From Chloroflexota bacterium (GTDB lineage: Bacteria; Chloroflexota; Dormibacteria; CF-121), in the NCBI GenBank assembly GCA_005889535.1, contig VBHC01000123.1, positions 1 to 61,722 of the forward strand: a DNA stretch of 61,722 nucleotides, in the 5' to 3' direction. The notes below the pieces were generated by a model that saw only the letters and a program-made list of their open reading frames with translations, made no database searches and had not been told where the DNA came from. Of this stretch, positions 52,252 through 61,392 are shown in pieces; position 1 is the first letter of the stretch, and every line of letters starts with the position of its first letter. A program made the position numbers and the translations under genes.

Positions 52252-53418
52252 TTAGAGCGTCATCGACATCGACGGCGCTCGACTCTCGTTCTGCAGAATC
52301 GCCTTGATGGCGTCGATCCAGCGCGAGTCACCGTTATCCGCGCGCCACAACCAGTATTCGCTGCCCCAGAACAAGACGGTGCTATAACCGGCATCCTTCA
52401 GGTTCTCGAAGACGTTGCGGATCGCCCCCGGGCTGGTGCTCTTCGGGTCGGTATAGGTTGCCTGCTCCGACTCCCACGGCTCCGCCTGGGCCTCGGTGAT
52501 CCAGGCCTGCTTTCCTTGCCGCTTGGCCAGGTCGCGCACGCGCGCGAGCCGGTCCGGCCAGTCAGCATCCGCACGGCTGAGATGATCCTGGCCCAGGAAT
52601 TGATAGCCGATCGCGGTATAGACGTCGAGGCCGAGCACGTCACCGCGATCCAGGACGGCAAGGCTGTCACGCTCGGCGCTGTCCGCGTCGAAGCCCAGCC
52701 ACTGGCGTAAGTCGAAGCCCTGGCGAGCTGACGCCTGGTCGAAAACGAAGTTGAAGTGACTGAAAGCGTTGACGATCAGGGGTCGGTGATGGCGGTCGAG
52801 CTGTCGCACGCTGCTGATCTCGTCACGGAGGAATGCCGCATCGATCCAGAGGCGCTGCGGGCCGGCCCGGTTTAAAGGCTCATTCTCGATCTGCCAGGCG
52901 ACGAGCGCGGGATTGTCGCGGTAACGGCGCACCGTATCTTCGATGAACGCCAGGGCGGCTGCCCGGAGGCTCGGATCCGCGGCGACGTCCTGGCCCTGCT
53001 GGAGACTGGTCAGATCGGTCACCGAGGCTGGAACGAAGAACTCGGGCCAGCCGAGCGCCTTCATGCCGACGGTGAGAACGATGGGCTGCCGGGCTCGCTG
53101 GGCCTCGTTCATGAGCCAATCGAGCTGGTCGTAGCCTTCCTTGTCGACCTGGTCCCAGTAAGAGCTGAGCCGGATCACCCGAAAATGCAACGCCTCGAGG
53201 CGCTTGAATGCGCCGCGATAGTCGAGGCCAAGAGAGCCGGCGCGCATCGGACTGAAGCTGGTCCCTACCTGCACCGGCGCCGCGACGCCATGGGCCTTCA
53301 CGGGCGCCGGCATGAACAGATGAAGTGGTGCGATGGCAAGGAACGGCACGAGCAGCACGATCGCCAGCACCTGCACCCGCCGTTGACGTACCAGCGACTG
53401 GATCCTGGGTAATGTCAT
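52252..53418 (-). CDS. Secreted TIM-barrel glycoside hydrolase
   Basis: A 388-residue protein with a signal anchor (residues 14-35). The barrel of clan GH-A is shown by VAWQIENEPLN, with the acid/base Glu after Asn, and AWITEAQAEPW, with the nucleophile Glu, plus VLFWGSEYWLW. It should cleave a beta-linked glycan outside the cell. It resembles cellulase- or beta-galactosidase-like members, but the substrate cannot be fixed. Confidence 0.8.
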   Translation of the reverse strand: MTLPRIQSLVRQRRVQVLAIVLLVPFLAIAPLHLFMPAPVKAHGVAAPVQVGTSFSPMRAGSLGLDYRGAFKRLEALHFRVIRLSSYWDQVDKEGYDQLDWLMNEAQRARQPIVLTVGMKALGWPEFFVPASVTDLTSLQQGQDVAADPSLRAAALAFIEDTVRRYRDNPALVAWQIENEPLNRAGPQRLWIDAAFLRDEISSVRQLDRHHRPLIVNAFSHFNFVFDQASARQGFDLRQWLGFDADSAERDSLAVLDRGDVLGLDVYTAIGYQFLGQDHLSRADADWPDRLARVRDLAKRQGKQAWITEAQAEPWESEQATYTDPKSTSPGAIRNVFENLKDAGYSTVLFWGSEYWLWRADNGDSRWIDAIKAILQNESRAPSMSMTL

Positions 53419-53533
53419 GGCTGAGCCGGCCGGCGCGCGCCGAAACCGTTGCTGGTGTCACGGCGGTCCTCCAGATTTCTTGCGCGTGATGCCTGATGTA
53501 AAAATCTCGCGACGGTTCACGTAGCATTGGCCG

Positions 53534-54289
53534 ATGACGATCGCACGTGCCGAACCACTGGCGGCCAAACTGGGCAGCGGCCGCATCTTGCTCGGCGGCC
53601 ACCGTGGCAACGCCGACGAATTCCCGGAAAACACGCTGGCATCCTTTGGTTCCGCCGTCGAGCTCGGGGTCGATCTCATCGAATGCGACGTCCATCGTTC
53701 TGAGGATGGCGGCCTTCCGGTCATCCACGATCACCTGCTCGACCGCACCACCAACGGGAGCGGGCTCGTCCGTGACCACACGATGGCAGAGCTGAAGCGT
53801 TTCGATGCGGGCCGGTGGAAGGATGCTCGCTTCGAAGCGGAGCGCATTCCATCACTCGACCAGGTGCTGGCCCTGGCGAAGGGTCAGGTCGGGGTTGCCA
53901 TCGAAATCAAGAATCTGCCGTTGCCCTATCCCGGCATCGAGGAGGCGGTGGTCGACGCCGTCCAGAAGGCCGGGATGGTGCGAGATGTGGTCGTGATTTC
54001 GTTCGACCATCGCTGCATCAAGCGGATCGGTGCGCTGGAGCCGGAGATCCTGACCGGCGTGCTCGAGGCATCGCGCCCGGTGGACGTCCTGCGGGTCATG
54101 GATGACGCCGATGCGGACGTCTTCTGCCCGCACTGGGCGTCCATCGATCCACAGACGGCGGCGGAGCTCCACGCAGCGGGCAAGATGATCGGCCTATGGG
54201 TGGTTGATGATGCCTTTTCGCTGGCCTGGTCGAAGGCGCTGCCGGCGAACGCGATCTACACCAACAAGCCCCGGGAAATCCGACCCTAG
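53534..54289 (+). CDS. ugpQ: Glycerophosphodiester phosphodiesterase
   Basis: A 251-residue GDPD enzyme. GGHRGNADEFPENTLASF has the catalytic His and metal-binding Glu, DLIECDVHRSEDG two further acids, VIHDHLLDRTTNGSG the second catalytic His, and GVAIEIKN the last Glu. It cleaves glycerophosphodiesters to glycerol-3-phosphate. No signal peptide, so it is probably cytoplasmic. Confidence 0.9.
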   Translation: MTIARAEPLAAKLGSGRILLGGHRGNADEFPENTLASFGSAVELGVDLIECDVHRSEDGGLPVIHDHLLDRTTNGSGLVRDHTMAELKRFDAGRWKDARFEAERIPSLDQVLALAKGQVGVAIEIKNLPLPYPGIEEAVVDAVQKAGMVRDVVVISFDHRCIKRIGALEPEILTGVLEASRPVDVLRVMDDADADVFCPHWASIDPQTAAELHAAGKMIGLWVVDDAFSLAWSKALPANAIYTNKPREIRP

Positions 54290-54294
54290 CCGGA

Positions 54295-54864
54295 TGACCC
54301 TCCATCGCGACTGGCCGCTCTTCGGCCTGCGCATCATGAATGCCGTTCGAGATCCCCTGGACCGACGATCCGCCTGACGTTCGGCCTAGAAATTCGCTGC
54401 AGTTCTGGTGGGGGTTGCGAGCCAGGTGGAAACCTAATCAGTGGGTGCTTACGATGCTGGTGGAAGAGCACGAAATTGTCGTCGGCGTTCAGGATCTGAT
54501 CGGTGCTGAGTTTGCGGTGACGCGGCAGGTCGCAACCGGTTCCTGGTTAGGGAAGGCGTATCAGGGACGCGGGATCGGGAAGGAAATGCGAGCCGCCATT
54601 CTCCACCTGGCGTTCGCAGGACTTGGAGCCCAGCGCGCCACCAGCGAAGCGTTCGAGGACAACGCCGCATCCCTTGCGGTTTCGCGCGCCCTCGGGTACG
54701 TGGAGAATGGCGATGACATCAAAGTGTCGACCGGACGACCCAGGCGCGCGATCCGGCTCGTCCTCCATCGTGAGGTCTGGCAGAAAAATCGCCGCGACGA
54801 CATACTGATTCGCGGATTGGAGCCCTGTGTGTCGAAGTTTGGAGTCGCCGGAGTGGATTTCTGA
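54295..54864 (+). pseudogene. GNAT acetyltransferase with N-terminal deletion
   Basis: ATG 54295 starts MTLHRDWPLFGLRI, the usual opening of this GNAT group, but the frame stops soon after. From 54340 another frame continues MPFEIPWTDDPP, YQGRGIGKEMRAAILHLAF (acetyl-CoA loop) and ENGDDIK to a natural end. The part between, normally about 35-40 residues of first beta strands, is missing. A deletion with frameshift near 54335 fits best. A shortened protein from ATG 54340 could still be made. Confidence 0.6.
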
Positions 54865-54867
54865 CGA

Positions 54868-56028
54868 CTATTTGAAGGCGCTGATCCCGGTGATCTCCTC
54901 GCCGATGGCGAGCAGGTGAATCTCGTTCGTCCCCTCATAGGTAAAGACTGTCTCGAGGTTCGCCATATGCCGCATCACTGGATACTCGAGGCTGATGCCG
55001 TTGGCACCCAGGATGCCGCGCGCGTCGCGGGCGATCTGCAATGCCTCGCGCACGTTGTTCATCTTCGCCATCGAAATCTGCGTCGCCGTCGCTTTGCTTT
55101 GATCCTTGAGACGACCGAGCTGTAACGCCAGCAACTGCCCCTTGGTGATCTCGGTCAACATCGTGACCAGCTTCTCCTGGGTGAGCTGGTAACCCGCGAT
55201 CGGCCTGTCGAACTGCACCCGCACCTTCGCATAGTCGAGCGCACTGCGGTAGCAGGCGATGGCGGCACCTAACACTCCCCAGACGATCCCGTAGCGGGCC
55301 TCGTTCAGACAGGACAGCGGGGCCTTGAGCCCCTGGGCCTCCGGCAGTTCGTTACAGGCCGGGACCCTCACATCATCCAGGATCAGCTCTGACGTCACCG
55401 AAGCTCGCATCGAAAGCTTGTGACGGATCTCGCGTGCCTCGAAGCCCTTGCTGCCCTTCTCGACGAGGAAACCGCGAATCCCTTTCTCCGCTCGGGCCCA
55501 TACGATCGCCAGGTCGGCGACGTTCCCATTCGTGATCCAGCGCTTGGTGCCGCTGATGATCCAGTCGTCGCCGTCACGACGCGCGCGGGTCGCCATGCCG
55601 GCGGGATTCGAGCCGAACTCGGGCTCGGTCAGACCGAAGCAACCGATCACCTCGCCCTTCGCCATGCGGGGAAGCCAGCGCTCCTTCTGCTCCTCCGAGC
55701 CGTAGCGATGGATGGGAAACATGCAGAGCGAACCCTGCACCGAGACAAAACTACGCAACCCGCTGTCGCCCCGCTCCAATTCCTGGCAGGCGAGCCCGTA
55801 CATCACGTTGCTCATCCCGGCGGCCCCATAGCCCTGAAGATGCATGCCGAATACGCCGAGGCGGGCGAGCTCGGGAACGATCTCCATGGGAAAGGTGGCG
55901 CGCTCGAAGTGCTCGGCCACAATCGGCAAGAAGCGCTGATCGACAAAGCGTCCCACCGTCGATCGGACCAGGCGCTCTTCCTCACTGAGGAGGTCGTCGA
56001 CGCGATAGAAGTCCACCGGCTCGGCCAA
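54868..56028 (-). CDS. Acyl-CoA dehydrogenase (glutaryl-CoA-like)
   Basis: A 386-residue flavoenzyme. CFGLTEPEFGSNP binds FAD, RWITNGNVADLAIVWA is the next conserved strand, and TYEGTNEIHLL carries the catalytic Glu. The sequence is closest in style to glutaryl-CoA dehydrogenase. It oxidises an acyl-CoA and passes electrons to ETF. Its exact acyl chain is unknown. It is divergent from the exporter genes. Confidence 0.9.
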   Translation of the reverse strand: MAEPVDFYRVDDLLSEEERLVRSTVGRFVDQRFLPIVAEHFERATFPMEIVPELARLGVFGMHLQGYGAAGMSNVMYGLACQELERGDSGLRSFVSVQGSLCMFPIHRYGSEEQKERWLPRMAKGEVIGCFGLTEPEFGSNPAGMATRARRDGDDWIISGTKRWITNGNVADLAIVWARAEKGIRGFLVEKGSKGFEAREIRHKLSMRASVTSELILDDVRVPACNELPEAQGLKAPLSCLNEARYGIVWGVLGAAIACYRSALDYAKVRVQFDRPIAGYQLTQEKLVTMLTEITKGQLLALQLGRLKDQSKATATQISMAKMNNVREALQIARDARGILGANGISLEYPVMRHMANLETVFTYEGTNEIHLLAIGEEITGISAFK

Positions 56029-56085
56029 CGCGAACCCATTCTACGGTCGCGTTTGCAAGGGCCGCCTATCATTGACGGAGCGTGC

Positions 56086-57834
56086 ATGGACAATCCGCTT
56101 TCGCTGCGGCACTTCTACTTTCGAAACAAGCGCAAGGTGCTGCCGGTCATCGGCATCCTGGCGCTGGCGATCCTGGGCGTGGTCGTCACCGATTCTCTGC
56201 TGGCGTCCGCCCGTGAGACTGCCTACGCCACCTACGGCAGCTATCAGAAGCTGATCCTGGTCGCCCCGCGGGCGACCCGTGACCAGGACCTGTCGAATCC
56301 GCTCCAGGAGTCGCTGACCCGGCTGCACGACGTGCAGCTCCAGGTTGATGCCCTCGACGGACCGGGCGGGCTCTCGTCTTACTATGCCGCGGTGACCGCG
56401 ATTCCCGCCCAAGTCCAGGCGCAGCTTCCTGCGATGCGGCAGCTCCAGATCGATGCCGCCAATGCCCGCTATTACGCCGCCCGGCTTCGCGGCGATCTCG
56501 TGCCGCTTGGCGACCTGATCGTTCGGGTGCAGCGCCTGCAGTCGGAGGAAAAGGCGTTCGAGCAGCTCGTGCAGCAACTCACCCAGAACCCTAACGACCC
56601 GCGGGCGCTCATCAGCTATCTCCAACAGCATCAGACCTTGCTCCGCACGGTGCTGCCCGACAGCGCCCAGCTCGGACGGCTGCAGGCCGCCGGCACCAGC
56701 GCGTCATCCGACGCCGCCGGGCTGCAGCAATCACTGCAGGCAATGAGTCACGATACCGCCAGTCTCAATGCCGCCGGTCGGAATGTGGCGGACCTTCCGG
56801 TCCCTCCATCGCCGAGCGCCACGATCGACCAGTTCAAGGTCGCACTCGACCGGCTGACGGCCAGCCTTGGCTCGTTCCAGTCGCCGCAGCCTGGCCTCGA
56901 CAAGTTGGTGGCTGGCAGCGCTCGGATCGCCGGCACTGCCTTCGTTAAACGGGACGCCTACTCGAACCTCGACATCAATATGCTGGCGGGCCAGGCGCAG
57001 TTCGATCTCTACGGAGTCGATCAGCCCGGCATGGCCCAGCTGCTGTCGTTGTACGGCGATCGCGTGATCCTGGGCCGGCTGCCCAGAGCGGACGGGAGTG
57101 AGATCGCGATTTCCGAAGAGATTGCACGCTCGCGCCAGGTCTGGATTGGCGGCAAGGTGGGCAACAACATCGATGAGCTCGACCGCCTGCCCGATGCCTT
57201 TACCGTGGTTGGGATCATCCGCGGTCCGACGCGCATCGGCGTCATCCCGCTCGATTACATGACCGAGCACTACCTCTTTGAACGCCGCTATCAGGGCCTG
57301 GTCGTCGTTCCGCAGCCCGGCCACGAGCAGGCGGTGCACGACCAGTTGCAGACACTGATTGGCGATAGCGCGTTTCGCCTCTTCGACTGGAGCTACATCA
57401 AGGGAAAGATCGACAGCCTGATCGCGAACCTCGACGTGATCAATCGCTTCCTGATCCTCCTGGTCACGATCGTGCTCGCACTGGTCGTCGGACTTCTGAA
57501 CAACCTCTTTTTCCGGCAGCGCATGAACGAGTTTGGCCTGCTGGCGGCGGTCGGGTACAGTCGGTGGGGCCTGATCCTGCGCGTCGCCTGGGAGTCGTTG
57601 GGGGTCACGCTGGCTTCGTGGCTGGTTGGCGTCGGTCTCGGGGTCGCGGTGCTGAGCTGGTTCAATACGAGTTTCATCGTGCCGCATGGCTTGCTGATGA
57701 ACGTCTTCGACTGGAACGTTCTCGCGCTTCATACGCTCCCGATCCCATTGATGGTCTTCCTGTTCGGGATGGGCACCGTCGGCTGGCAGCTGCTGCGGCT
57801 CGATCCGATTTCCATTATCGAGCGGAGAGACTAA
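56086..57834 (+). CDS. ABC transporter permease (FtsX/MacB-like)
   Basis: About 582 residues from ATG 56086; the frame to 55420 is antisense to the dehydrogenase and rejected. One transmembrane helix (about residues 18-38) is followed by a large extracytoplasmic domain of about 400 residues with coiled-coil segments, then three helices at the C-terminus with the FtsX-type loop NEFGLLAAVGYSRW. This is the MacB/LolC layout for mechanotransmission rather than import. The ATPase gene overlaps by one base. Confidence 0.85.
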   Translation: MDNPLSLRHFYFRNKRKVLPVIGILALAILGVVVTDSLLASARETAYATYGSYQKLILVAPRATRDQDLSNPLQESLTRLHDVQLQVDALDGPGGLSSYYAAVTAIPAQVQAQLPAMRQLQIDAANARYYAARLRGDLVPLGDLIVRVQRLQSEEKAFEQLVQQLTQNPNDPRALISYLQQHQTLLRTVLPDSAQLGRLQAAGTSASSDAAGLQQSLQAMSHDTASLNAAGRNVADLPVPPSPSATIDQFKVALDRLTASLGSFQSPQPGLDKLVAGSARIAGTAFVKRDAYSNLDINMLAGQAQFDLYGVDQPGMAQLLSLYGDRVILGRLPRADGSEIAISEEIARSRQVWIGGKVGNNIDELDRLPDAFTVVGIIRGPTRIGVIPLDYMTEHYLFERRYQGLVVVPQPGHEQAVHDQLQTLIGDSAFRLFDWSYIKGKIDSLIANLDVINRFLILLVTIVLALVVGLLNNLFFRQRMNEFGLLAAVGYSRWGLILRVAWESLGVTLASWLVGVGLGVAVLSWFNTSFIVPHGLLMNVFDWNVLALHTLPIPLMVFLFGMGTVGWQLLRLDPISIIERRD

Positions 57835-58493
57835 TGCTCAGAGGCCACGACCTTGCGCTCGATTACCGGACTGGCGGGAGCGTGGCACATGCCGTCGACA
57901 ACGTCAGCCTGGCTGTCGATCCGGGAAGTTTTGTGGGGCTGATCGGCCCCTCAGGTTCGGGGAAGAGTTCATTGATGTACCTGCTCTCCGGACTGAAACG
58001 CCCCACCCGGGGGAGCGTCGCGTTCGAGGGGCGTGACTATCGCGGCATCCCGGCCGGCGGCTTGATGCGGCTGAGGCGGCAACGATTTGGATTCGTCTTC
58101 CAGCAGCACTTCCTGATCAACTACTTGAGCGCGATGGAAAACGTGATGGTGGGCGCCGTCCGGCGCAATCATGAAATGGCAGGGTATGCGCAGGAGCTGC
58201 TGCGCCGGATCGGACTCGGGGACAAGCTCGAAAAGCGCCCCTATCAGCTCTCCATCGGCGAGCGCCAGCGGGTTGCGGTGGCGCGAGCGCTGGTACACCG
58301 ACCCACGGTGGTCTTCGCGGATGAGCCGACCGCCTCTTTGGACCAGACCACCGGTCGCGAGGTGATCAACCTGCTGGCCGACTACCGGGCACGCGGCGAG
58401 GGGAGCCTGGTCGTGGTCACCCACGACCCGGCGATGCTGACCGGAGCCGATCGGGTGCTCCAGATGCGGGACGGGAAGCTGAGCGCCGCCTGA
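57834..58493 (+). CDS. ABC transporter ATPase (MacB/LolD-like)
   Basis: A 219-residue ATPase. Walker A GPSGSGKSS, Q-loop FVFQQHFLINYLSAMENV, signature LSIGERQRVAVARAL (LSxGE) and Walker B VVFADEPTASLD are complete. Typical of MacB/LolD ATPases paired with FtsX-like permeases. It starts in the stop of the permease (TAATG). Confidence 0.92.
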   Translation: MLRGHDLALDYRTGGSVAHAVDNVSLAVDPGSFVGLIGPSGSGKSSLMYLLSGLKRPTRGSVAFEGRDYRGIPAGGLMRLRRQRFGFVFQQHFLINYLSAMENVMVGAVRRNHEMAGYAQELLRRIGLGDKLEKRPYQLSIGERQRVAVARALVHRPTVVFADEPTASLDQTTGREVINLLADYRARGEGSLVVVTHDPAMLTGADRVLQMRDGKLSAA

Positions 58494-58494
58494 C

Positions 58495-59067
58495 TCAGGC
58501 CGGCACGCCGGCGAGGCCGAGCGCGGTGGCGCTGCCCTTCATGGCGTCGATCACGACCTGGATGTGCTCGTCCAGGTCGACGCCCAATTGCTCGGCGCCG
58601 GTGAAAATCTGCTCTCGGTGCACCGCCCGAGCGAAGGCTTTGTCCTTGAACTTCTTCTTCACCGAGGCGACGTCCACCTCGGCAACCGATTTGGTCGGCC
58701 GGACCAGCGCGACGGCGGCCACGAACCCGACCAGCTCGTCGACGGCGTAGAGGACCTTCTGCATCGGGGTGGTCCGCGGGGCGTTGGCGTAGTCGGCGTG
58801 GGAGAGGACGGCGTACCAGATCTCCTGCGGCCAGCCGCGCTCCTTCAGGATCTCGGCACCCTTGACGGCATGCTCGCCCACCTCCGGGTAGCGCTCGTAG
58901 TCGTAGTCGTGGAGGAGGCCGGCGACCCCCCAGACGTCCGGGTTGCCGCCGTACTTCCGAGCGTAGGCCCGCATGGCCGACTCAACGCCCAGGGCGTGCT
59001 TGACCAGGCTGGGGTTCTTGGTGAACTCGGTGAGCGTCGCCCAGGCATCCTCCCGGCTGCTCGGCAT
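58495..59067 (-). CDS. HD-domain hydrolase
   Basis: About 190 residues from ATG 59067; the longer frame to 59187 crosses a GC-rich repeat. KHALGVESAMRAY with the first His, GLLHDYDYERYPEVGEH with the HD pair, and VLSHADYANAP match the HDIG/HD-hydrolase fold. Probably a phosphohydrolase of nucleotides or related compounds. Convergent with the exporter ATPase, 1 nt apart. Confidence 0.8.
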   Translation of the reverse strand: MPSSREDAWATLTEFTKNPSLVKHALGVESAMRAYARKYGGNPDVWGVAGLLHDYDYERYPEVGEHAVKGAEILKERGWPQEIWYAVLSHADYANAPRTTPMQKVLYAVDELVGFVAAVALVRPTKSVAEVDVASVKKKFKDKAFARAVHREQIFTGAEQLGVDLDEHIQVVIDAMKGSATALGLAGVPA

Positions 59068-59206
59068 TGGTCGTCGAGTGTAACAGCCCCTAACACCCTC
59101 CCCCGCTCGCGTGGGAGGGCAGGGTGGGTTGGGCGCCGGTAGGCACTTTGGGCTATTGACGGCCTGCCGCGGCCGCCCTACGCTCACGTCAGGAGGTTTG
59201 GTTTAC

Positions 59207-59347
59207 ATGGCACGCCACCTCCACCATTGGCTCGACATGGTGGAAGCGGTGCTGAGCATCGGGATTCTGCTGGGCATCGCCTGGCTCACCTGGCAGGCGC
59301 TGACCCAGGCGTACTCCCCGGTCTTCAACATCTTCAGCCGGTTCTAG
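59207..59347 (+). CDS. Very small membrane protein
   Basis: A 46-residue single-pass protein from ATG 59207 with AGGAGG at good spacing. A transmembrane helix covers about residues 13-31. The longer frame to 59111 lies in a GC-rich repeat and is rejected. Followed by tRNA-Lys. Function unknown. Confidence 0.6.
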   Translation: MARHLHHWLDMVEAVLSIGILLGIAWLTWQALTQAYSPVFNIFSRF

Positions 59348-59379
59348 TTCGCTGCGGGGGCTGACTCAACACCCCTACC

Positions 59380-59385
59380 TATAAT
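59380..59385 (+). promoter_or_regulatory. -10 box of tRNA-Lys
   Basis: TATAAT in CTACCTATAAT, 7 nt before the mature tRNA, identical in context to the box before tRNA-Glu. No clear -35 is seen. Confidence 0.6.
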
Positions 59386-59392
59386 CGTGCGC

Positions 59393-59464
59393 GGGGGTGT
59401 AGCTCAGTGGTAGAGCACCTGCCTTTTAAGCAGGGTGTCGAGAGTTCGATCCTCTCCGCCCCTA
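59393..59464 (+). tRNA. tRNA-Lys (TTT)
   Basis: A full cloverleaf: acceptor GGGGGTG/CGCCCCT (two G-U pairs), D arm GCTC...GAGC, anticodon stem CCTGC/GCAGG with loop CTTTTAA, T arm GAGAG-TTCGATC-CTCTC, discriminator A. CCA is not encoded. Its 3' half is repeated twice downstream. Confidence 0.95.
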
Positions 59465-59643
59465 CTTCATCGCCAGCCTTGAAGCGTGGCGTGAATGGAT
59501 AACCCATCCGATGCGCAGCTAGCGTGCCGTGCGCGGTTCCCTAAAGCATCAAGGCAATTCTTGCTTCGACGTTCCATTGTCGCCTGGCTGGATGACACTG
59601 GCGACCGTCATGCTAGCGTCCTCCCCGTCGGCCAGCCACCAGG

Positions 59644-60150
59644 TTACGGAGCAACGAGTATCAGTGACGACATTCGTGGGCAGCCCAACACAGGCTCTTT
59701 GAGGATGTCTTCCGGAGCCGTCACAGCGCCATCGAGATTCACGAACTCGCCGACGGTAGCCACCGGCTGGCCGTTCTGGCTATAGACGGTCAACGGATTA
59801 CCGTGCGCCGAATATCGGGGCGGCCACATCAGGGCAGGCTGGTAGCCTTCGTTACTAAGCCAAAAGCAGGCCGTGCCGTCAGCGTTGATTCGACCTGCGA
59901 GCAAACCAGTTACTCCCGTCAATGCGCGTCCTTCCGGTAAAGCGCCGGCCCCGGCGGGGGGAGACCAAGTGGCCACCTTGTAACTGGGGGTGGACGACCC
60001 GATCCGGAACCCGACGACACCGAATGAGACAAGCACTACAGCGGTTAGGAGCATGTAAGCGTGGCCAGGCTTTTCTTTGACAAGAGATCGAGCCAGAGTC
60101 ACAAGCCTCATAAAGGGTATGACGGACGCCGCGCGGCAACCCGACAGCAC
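59644..60150 (-). CDS. Membrane-anchored protein in cassette Lys-1
   Basis: A 168-residue frame starting at GTG, with an inner ATG at 60111 as alternative. A transmembrane helix (about residues 33-50) precedes an extracytoplasmic domain with two Cys. No family recognised. It is the only gene between tRNA-Lys and repeat copy 2. Confidence 0.5.
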   Translation of the reverse strand: MLSGCRAASVIPFMRLVTLARSLVKEKPGHAYMLLTAVVLVSFGVVGFRIGSSTPSYKVATWSPPAGAGALPEGRALTGVTGLLAGRINADGTACFWLSNEGYQPALMWPPRYSAHGNPLTVYSQNGQPVATVGEFVNLDGAVTAPEDILKEPVLGCPRMSSLILVAP

Positions 60151-60295
60151 ATTGAGACCAGCGGAACATACTTTGGCAGGGAGTAAGAGACTGGTGCGCT
60201 GAAGGCGCTAAATAGCCGGAATGGTCTCCTCTTTGTCCATGGCGTCGGAGACTTCGGCGGCGCTGCTAGCTCCTAGAAAGCCGTTCTTGAGCGTG

Positions 60296-60414
60296 CCATT
60301 CCCCTGCACCATAACTGCGCCAGCGTCGCTTGACCTCCCAAACTCGGAGCTACAGCGCACAAGCGCGCCTGGCTTTTAAGCTGGGTGTCGAGAGTTCGAT
60401 CCTCTCCGCCCCTA
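60296..60414 (+). repeat. tRNA-Lys 3'-half repeat, copy 2
   Basis: A left arm with inverted repeat CGCTTG (60327) / CAAGCG (60360) is followed by CTTTTAAGC and then a 32-nt stretch identical to the variable loop, T arm and acceptor 3' strand of tRNA-Lys, ending at the discriminator base. The 5' half and acceptor pairing are lost, so it is not a working tRNA. Confidence 0.8.
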
Positions 60415-60514
60415 TGTCGGATACATTCGCACACCCTAACGGCAACCGGCCTGAGCTACGAGGTCGACTCACATCCCAACTCGTCCCCTTTGGCCTTGCT
60501 CGGGCAGGAAGGAC

Positions 60515-61162
60515 GTGAACTCGTATCCGTTGAAGAGTTCGATGTCTATTCTGAGCCGCCGCCGAGGGGTGAACGTCCTCTCCGCGTTTGCCGTCGCAGT
60601 AGCAGCGATATTGATTGGATGGGCGGCCCTAGCTTGGCTGATGCCGGCCAATAGCCGGAAGGCTGACCGGCAATCCACGTGTACCCTTCCGACAGGTTCG
60701 GTCACCTACCAGGAGCTGCAATGCCATCCCGAGGCGAACTTGATCTACCCCGGAAGCACGGTTTTCCAGGGGATTGGTGCTTCGCAGACCAACACTTTCG
60801 ACGGTATCAATCCGGCCTTTAGCGGGGCCATTTTGATCTCGTCGGATCCGGTAACTAAAATCTATGCTTGGTACGACTCTTGGCTAAAGCAGCATGAGTG
60901 GTACCGCTCGCCCCTACTCGGAGCCGGTTATGTTTCGTCGCACGGCTATGCACGCGTTGGTGGGCGAGAAGCCTTCGACGTGGATATCGATAATCCGGCT
61001 CAACTTAGCGCTACGCTCGGAAAAAAGGTTCCTGCGGGTGGCACGATTTTCGAGGTCGTCTACCTCGTCTTCCCGTATACAGCCGGGGCGAAGTCGGCCC
61101 CATCTTGCGCATCAACTCCACCACCCACCGGACCACTGGACTCTTTCTATTGCAATCCGTGA
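60515..61162 (+). CDS. Membrane-anchored protein in cassette Lys-2
   Basis: A 215-residue protein from GTG 60515 (GGAAGGA upstream), or ATG 60542. One transmembrane helix (about residues 24-44) anchors an extracytoplasmic domain with four Cys. No family recognised. Base composition is lower in GC than the flanking core genes. Confidence 0.6.
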   Translation: MNSYPLKSSMSILSRRRGVNVLSAFAVAVAAILIGWAALAWLMPANSRKADRQSTCTLPTGSVTYQELQCHPEANLIYPGSTVFQGIGASQTNTFDGINPAFSGAILISSDPVTKIYAWYDSWLKQHEWYRSPLLGAGYVSSHGYARVGGREAFDVDIDNPAQLSATLGKKVPAGGTIFEVVYLVFPYTAGAKSAPSCASTPPPTGPLDSFYCNP

Positions 61163-61392
61163 TCCCATTGGTCTTTTAACTCAGCAAACTTGACGCTGGA
61201 TCATCGTGGCGAACCGTAATGGCCGTACCTTGGGTCTACGAAGGGTGGAGAGGGCACTGCGTAAGCCAGGGGATGCCGTGGCACAGGCCAATGCTGAGCC
61301 TCCGCCCCAGAGATGGGATCCAGCCGCGCAGGTAAAACGGGTAACCGGAGCCTAACGGCTTATGTTTCGTCTCGCTCGGCTCGAACCAGGGA
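61163..61392. other. Gene-free stretch in cassette Lys-2
   Basis: About 230 nt with short frames only, none with coding character. No tRNA or terminator with a T tract is seen. It leads into repeat copy 3. Confidence 0.4.

Noticed and set aside
55420-56085. N-terminal extension of the ABC permease
   Set aside because: Antisense to the acyl-CoA dehydrogenase; the permease begins naturally at ATG 56086.
60340-60414. Second working tRNA-Lys
   Set aside because: The acceptor 5' strand is absent and the anticodon stem is mismatched (CCTGG/GCTGG).
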